Part shown: one piece after another, positions 57,846-64,000 of the stretch
Layout of the letters: each line of letters starts with the position of its first letter
Numbering within the stretch: position 1 is the stretch's first letter
From: Coniella vitis
Lineage: Eukaryota; Ascomycota; Sordariomycetes; Diaporthales; Schizoparmaceae
Length of the DNA: 64,000 nt
Direction of reading: 5' to 3'
Assembly: GCA_011317545.1 (NCBI GenBank)
Contig: WUJK01000006.1
Location: 62,001-126,000 of the forward strand
The notes under the pieces: model-generated
What the model was told of the DNA's origin: nothing
Databases searched by the model: none
What the model saw: only the letters and a program-made list of their open reading frames with translations
Translations under genes and position numbers: made by a program

Positions 57846-60800
57846 TCAATCTGAATCACTCCACTCCTCAGCCTCCTGCACTTGCTTGGACGCCCCATGC
57901 GTGTCAGTCTCTGTTTGCCCCGCGGTGGCTCCCTCTCCGTCCCCTTGCTGCTGCTGCTTCTCCTTCTCCTCGTCCTTGCCTCCATCCCCCTCATTAGGAT
58001 CTCGCTCCCCTTCTTTACTCGCGGCGTCGAACTCATCTGGAACGAGCCTCCAGCCCCCATGGTCCGGGAAAAGCTCGTCACGGCGCATATAACATTTGCG
58101 ACAACACCAGGCGCCCAGCTGCCATTTCGAGCTGTGGTAGCACCGGCCGTACACAGTCTGGTGATCTTTTTGGTCAGAAAGAGAATCGAGAACCCAAATG
58201 AGCTATAAAAGGGACCCTTCTCTTTCTTCGGTCCTTCTCTCTCTTCCTTTTTTTTTTTTTTTTTTCTCCAATGTTCCTCATAGTCAAGTCACATCTAGTG
58301 CTAACATTCCGCCAGACAGTAACGATGAGGGAAAGGAGGAGGTTCGAGACTCACAAACAAACATGCATCGCAAAAGCCAAGATGCCGGTGACCCTTATGA
58401 GAACGATGTGCCTGCGGGTTTCCCGCCGGCCCGCTCTCTGGCCTGTCCTTGCTCTTGACGCTCATTTCCCGCTTCAAAAGAGCAATCACCTCCTTGCTGG
58501 CACCGTAGTACCTCGCCAATCTAAGCGCGGACCAGGCTTCCGAATCATCAAAATGACGGCCCGTCGCCCAGACATTGGCGCCCTCGTCCAGCAAGAACTG
58601 CACCACGCCCAGCTGGCCGTCGGCGACGCTGCTGCCCCATTGGGCACATGCCCGCACAGCCCAGAGCAGGGCCGTCCACCCGTCGTGATCCGGCTCGTCG
58701 ACCGGAATCTTGGTCAGAGACAGGCACTTTTGCACGACGTCGACGCGGCCGCTGGCGACGGCCGTGTGCAGCAGCGTGCGGCCCAGCTTGTCTCGCACCT
58801 GGACATCGGCGCCCAACGACAGGATCTTCTCGACGTGGGTGAGGGTCTGGAACGTCGCGCAGTGGATGGGCTGCCGGCCAAACACGTCGCCCACATGCAC
58901 GTCTGCGCCCTTTTCCACCAGCACGTCGACGAGGTCTGGACTTGCGTTCAGACAGGCGAGGTGTAGCGCGGAGCGAAAGTAGCCACCGCCTGCTGTGCTG
59001 TCTGCGCCAGCCTCGTTGATCAAGTAGTGTATCATATCCTCCCTCTGCTTCGTCCTGTCACTGGGCGCGTTCTTCTTGAGAACCAGCTGAAGGGGCGTGC
59101 CATGCAGGGGGTCCAACAAGTTGACGTCTGCGCCCTTTGCAACCAGAAATTTGGCGACGTCAACCTTGAATAATTGACACACGGTATGCAGGGGCCCGCC
59201 CCAGATAGAGCCGGCAGCATTCAGGTTCGATCCAGCGGCAAGCAAGTAGCTGGCGGTTTCCAAATGTTCAAACTTGACGGCGAGGTCGAGAGCGAGGTAC
59301 CCATGCGCGCCTCGGAGGTTCACATTGGCGCCTCTGTTGACAAGTGCCTCGATCTTGGCGAGGGGATCCTTCTCGCAGTACAGGATGACCTCGTGGAGCG
59401 GCGCGTTCTTGGTCTTGTCTTGCGCGTCCAGCTCCACATTGTATTCCAGCAGCAACCTCAGTACGGTGCCCGACTCGTCGGACGCGGCGAGGTGGAGCAC
59501 CGACGCATCGTTTTCCGGGCTCTTGGCCTTGATGTTGGCGCCGGCCTTGAGAAGCTCTCTTATGATCTCGGTATGCTCACAGTAGATTGCCGCAAGCAGT
59601 GGAGTGAAGTTCGAGTCGTAGAGTCCAGGAAAGGCCTGTCGGGCCTCCATGTTTGCTCCGCGCGCAACCAGAGCCTTGACACTTTTGACATTGCCGTTAT
59701 AGGCAGCAATGTACAAAGCAGTGCTGTCTTGCGAGGGCGCATCAACCTCGGCACCCGAATCGAGTAGCAGTGCCAGGCACTCTGGCTCGTTCCATGCTCT
59801 ATGGAGGGGCGTCCACGCCCGGTTGGAACAGGCACGCGAGTCTGCACCTGCTGCCAGGAGAAACCGGACAATCTCGACGTGCCCTGCTTCCGTTGCCTTG
59901 TAGAGCGGTGTGAATGTTGCTCTGCGTCCACCGTGTACATTGGCGTCGTGCTCAAGCAGATATCGCACAGCACCCTTGAGACCTTTGATGCATGCCACCT
60001 CAAGCACCGTCGTGCCGCTGGTGTCTTCAAGATTGACATCCGCGCCCCCGGCAACAAGCACCTCCAGCAGTTCCATATTGTCGTGGTTCGAGTTGAGTGC
60101 GCAGACCAGAGGGCTTGATTGCTTCGATATGTTTGCGTTGGCACCATGATCCAGGAGCAGACGACAGATATCGACCTCACCAGCCGATGCAGCCCTCGTG
60201 AGGGCTGAGAAGCATGAATATGCTAGGTCCTCGTGGTCGACGTCAAGTTTCTGTTGGAGCAGGAATCGCAAGCACTCTGCGAAACGCATAGCTGCTGCAT
60301 AGCTGAACGCCGACCATGGCTTGAGATGCTTCATGGGCTTTTGACAATCCGTTGCTCGTGCACCAGCATCCAGCAACGCACTCAGGGCCTGATACTGGCC
60401 CAGTACGGTAGCCAACTCCAACGCAGTAGTTCCATGCGCATTTTCGCCATGAAGGTTGACGCCTCTTTTGACGAGAGTTCGGATGGCGCCGTCACGGCCA
60501 GATCGTACTGCTGCATGCAGCGCTGTGTTTCCACCATGCCTCTCATTGACAACGTCAATAGCGGCCCCTCGATCGAGAATGAGGCCAATGGTGCTGGAAT
60601 GTCCTCCGGCGGCCGCGCAATATAGGATCGGGGGCATTTCCGGAGTGGATTCATCGACCGAGTTCCGTCCGTGGTCGAGTAGAGCTCCCAAAAGGTCTTC
60701 TTCCCCTGCCCAGGCTACCCTGCACAAGAGCATATGGGGCCAATGGTAATTTGCTCCAGCCTCCATGTTCCTCAAGTACGCGAAGAGCATCCTCAAAATG

Positions 60801-63656
60801 CTGAACTGGGTGGAATATGCCGTTACCTCCACAGCGTTGACTATGAGCTCTGTAGGCAGCGTGCATTGCAACTCAACCAAGCTTTTGACAATATCCTCAT
60901 GGCCGTTTCTCGCTGCCTCGCGCATTGCAAGTGCTATCAGCTTTTCCTGGCCTGCCAAGGGACCCATTTGACGGACAGCCTGATCTACTTGATCCTTGAG
61001 ACCAAACGACGCAAAGATTGGCAGAGGATGCAACGGTGAGTAAGGCGCACGGAGATACCGTGGACTAGTGTGCCATTTCGCCGCGAACCATAGACGTAGT
61101 GCTTTCATGTCACTCACGTCATTGGACGTTTCGCTCGGTGAAGACAGGTCCTCCTCATCCAAACGACCTTGCCGGTAATGCGTCGCCCAGTAACGGATTG
61201 AATAGGCACAGAGATCCCGCTTGTCGTCTAACATGACTGCAGAATGCTGAATAGAGCAGCAAGCGGCAGAAATATGCTGCAAAGTCTCGGGTAGGCTTAG
61301 AAACTGTACGCAAGTACGGGCTAATTCTCGGTGGCATTGCTCCTTTGCAGTTGTAGTGTACCATGCCTCACAAGCGTTTGAAGACGAAGACGCAAAGAAT
61401 TCCCTCACAAGAGGCTGGCTGAAGCAGACCTCGTCGCTTTCCACAATGATGAGCGGCCCAAAGGCGTCACGTATTGTTGGTAACAAGTCCGAAACATCAT
61501 TGCCTTGGACATGGATTGCCAACGCCGACGTCATCTCGTCAGTGCTCAACGGCCGTCTTGCGTAGAGCATCCAGAGGAGTGCTTTGCGACACAGGGGACG
61601 CGCTGAGATTCGGACGTCGCTCAGTATTCGCGTGATGAGTGTCGTGGGCGACGGTGGAGATAACCTTTGCAGTTCCTCGTCCATGACACCTCTTGTCTTG
61701 CATCTCACGGCACACAGCCAGTCGCGCATCAGGTTGAGGAAGTCCAGGTCTGGTCCACAAGTTTGAAGAAAGGCGCGAAGTTTGGAGTCATAGGTAGCAA
61801 GGACAGAAGAGTTGACGCTCATTGTCCGACAAATCTCATCAGCTAGCGTTTTGTACCGGAGGGAGCCATCACCTGGCTCCAGGCTTTCGAGGTTGAGAGC
61901 CGGGATACTAGCGTGAGGAACGGCTTGATGGATGATCTCGGGTTTAATGCTTGTGATGAGAACTCTCAAGTCCCCTTCAGAGCGGTCGGAAAGGCTCGTC
62001 AAGTATGAGAGAAACTGCTGTCGAGACGCAGGCTCGCACTCGTCCAAACGGTCCAGAATCCATGTGGTCTTGGCCCGCGAGCCAAGATCCAGTCTGAGAT
62101 TGTCGAATAGGTACAACGCATCCTGTTCTGTCAAACCGAAGCGGAAGAGCGGCAGCTCAATATCTGACGGGTGTACTCGGAGCGATTGGAACACCTGTTG
62201 CCCGCCCCGAGTTTGTGCTAGAAATGTGGTTGCTAGTGATTTCAAGCTGTTGCGCCGCTCGTCATGTCGACTGAATTGGAAATAGAGAACAACTCCGTCG
62301 TCCCCATCCGGATACAGCAGGTTTAGAATACCGCGGATCTTGAGGAAGCAGTATTCAGCCGCTTTTGATACATCGGGACCACCATAGAGATGTAGAGTTT
62401 TGCAGCGTTGACGACTCAGGGGGTCAGCCCAGTCTCGAAAGATAGGCGAGCCTTCCAGCTGACTGTATGGGTGGTTGCTGCCAAAGACCGTTTTCATGGG
62501 AAATATCGGTGCCGCTTGCGATACGATTGAGTCGAACAGTGAGGTATATCCACCGTCCACCCAGGGAGCTAAGCTTGATTTAACACCATCTCAGACCGGC
62601 AACTAGGCGGTGCTTGGAAGTAAAATGTACTAACATGTTGTCATGCGATCCAGGCCCATTTTCAAGATCTTGGTAAAATTATCTTTCGACTCCTGGTCAG
62701 TCAAGTCAATGTGCTGCGCCTTGACTCCGCAAAGCATCTCCATGGGTATACCAAGGGTCGCAATGGATTGGTTGTCTATCTACTGCGTGGTTAACACTGC
62801 TAGGACGCTAATATGGACGTGTCTGCGCTTACTCCGGTGGCGCTGTGATTAGAGGAATACATGTTGATCACCGTTGCCTGGGCCAGCATCTGGGTCTGCA
62901 GAAACGAGCTGTTGATGGATGTAGTTGTGCTTGAAAGGCATCGTGCATCTCTCAACTCGAATCCACCTGGCGTCTTCAACAGAAGGTGGCAAAACGCGTT
63001 TTCGAGTTGTTCGATGTTCTGCCATCTGTGCGGACAACCGATAAACGCCAGTAGCAGAGTATGTGCTTTGATGCTTGCGAATTCATGGCCTTTTCGACTT
63101 GCCTGTATCAATGCCTGGCCGCGAAGGGACGGTCAGCACCTCTTGAAAAAGGCAGAACGTTGGCTGTGTTGAATGCACCAATACCTCTTTGACAATGAGA
63201 CCGCCCACATCCTCAGCGACGAAACCAATAGGCCGAGGCTATGGCGGTGTTAGTAGTGCAGAATGCTCGCAAACATCCAAAATGGCATATACTGCCCCCA
63301 GTTTGGCTTACGGGATCTTGGTCTTTTCTGCATTGGGAAATCTCCGACAAGAGTTGCAGAGCTTCATGCTTGATCGCTTGTCGTGTGTACCGTCCTTCTG
63401 GCGACGCAACACCAACACGGTGACTGTATAATAATACTCGCCCCTCGAGCTTGTAATCCTTGAGCTTCTCTGTTAGCCAAGTCATCTTTGAGCTCCCTTT
63501 CCACGCATTGTTGCTGGGGTGCAAAAGACCGTGCACCGCGATGAGACTGTGAGTCCGTCAAATGAGGATCAGCGAAGCGCAGACTGGAACGGACGAGGTC
63601 ACTGACTCAAAGTGACCATTTGCTGCACCTTCAGGATCCGTGATTTCGATCCTCAT
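57846..63656 (-). CDS. NLR-like protein: hydrolase-like, NACHT-like, ankyrin repeats, Cys finger (about 1763 aa, 7 exons)
   Basis: A fungal NLR-type protein; such proteins act in non-self recognition or signalling, role here inferred. Exons (minus): 63656-63607, 63546-63312, 63238-63185, 63114-62833, 62779-62635, 62568-58355, 58157-57846; all GT-AG, phases join to 1764 codons. N-terminus: LIAVHGLLHP and RPIGFVAEDVGGLIVKEAL resemble an alpha/beta-hydrolase. Residue 105, where the family has the nucleophile Ser (GHSLGG-like), is Asp. The NACHT-like part at about 310-560 has GGPDVSKAA where Walker A GxxxxGK(S/T) is expected. Walker B WILDRLDE (about 426-432) is good. Residues about 820-1630 hold ankyrin repeats with TALHxAxxxG units. 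The C-terminus has CDAC...CYHSSKWQLGAWCCRKC and an acidic tail. It is next to the broken TPR-like gene. Confidence 0.85.
58248..58266. repeat. Poly-T run in last intron of the NLR-like gene
   Basis: About 20 T on the plus strand within the 197-nt intron (58354-58158); read as A on the gene strand. Confidence 0.7.
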
Positions 63657-64000
63657 GGTTTGAGCGCATCAACCCTGATGCCCAAGGTCGATAGAAGACC
63701 GTCTTCGTGTGCCGTTCTTTTGACCGTGAGGCCTGTACAGTGTACGTCGTAGAAGATTAGATGAGGTGTGTCACTCCGAGCCAAGGATGACCAAGGGCAA
63801 TGTGATTCAAGGTTTGTCCTCGAGCACCGTGAGTTCGGGTGTGCACGCTGATATTCACTCCTCTTGGTGGACACTAAGCGGCTTTGCTCTACGTCCTGGA
63901 GCCTTATACGTGAGTTGAATGGAGCTATCGGGCAGAGGAGCTGACAGTAAGCAATGGCGGCGCGTTGGGTAACACCGCAGCTGACATGGCCCCAAAGAGT
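63657..64000. other. Right edge, no gene assigned
   Basis: Upstream flank of the NLR-like gene. A small minus-strand open frame at 63653-63874 shows no motif. Confidence 0.4.

Overview
This window comes from a filamentous ascomycete. It was read by eye, with exons joined by splice-site and reading-frame logic; no search was run. Short GT-AG introns of about 50-230 bp, an intron-bearing tRNA-Ser, recognisable fungal proteins (Nuf2, ALG3, D-amino-acid oxidase, FHA, NLR-type) and an AT-rich block with RIP-type damage all point that way. A Sordariomycete, probably Hypocreales, is my best guess.

Layout. 1-32 kb is gene-bearing euchromatin: NUF2 (partial, -), a long empty stretch, a disordered conserved hypothetical (+), a mitochondrial-type thioredoxin (+), a divergent pair of flavoenzymes (FAD monooxygenase - and D-amino-acid oxidase +), ALG3 (+) converging on an EIF1AD-like S1-fold gene (-), an MFS transporter (+), a PQ-loop membrane protein (-), a Plm2/Tos4-like FHA gene (-) and an AIFM2/AMID-like oxidoreductase (-). 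A tRNA-Ser(GCU) with an intron lies at 32.1 kb. From 32.4 to 36.1 kb two neighbouring minus-strand genes carry a kinase-like domain and a fungal domain that I remember as often fused to it.

37.4-57.0 kb is a RIP-degraded block. It has a clear nested structure. A minus-strand gene (about 700 codons, TPR-like C-terminus) was split by an LTR retrotransposon, element B (38213-55594, 5-bp target duplication CGGAG). B was then hit 13 bp inside its first LTR by a second copy of the same family in opposite orientation, element A (38226-45780, two 461-bp LTRs, target duplication CCCAG). Further Ty3/Gypsy-type gag and pol remains and a 0.5-kb repeat in inverted copies fill the rest of B. Taking out B and one target copy puts the host gene back in one reading frame, interrupted only by TAA/TAG codons.

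57.8-63.7 kb holds a seven-exon, about 1763-residue NLR-like protein: alpha/beta-hydrolase-like N-terminus, NACHT-like domain, about 25 ankyrin repeats and a C-terminal Cys-rich finger. Both the hydrolase nucleophile and the Walker A motif look degenerate. Kinase-like, TPR and NLR genes around a transposon block form an accessory, non-self-recognition-like neighbourhood beside a conserved housekeeping segment.
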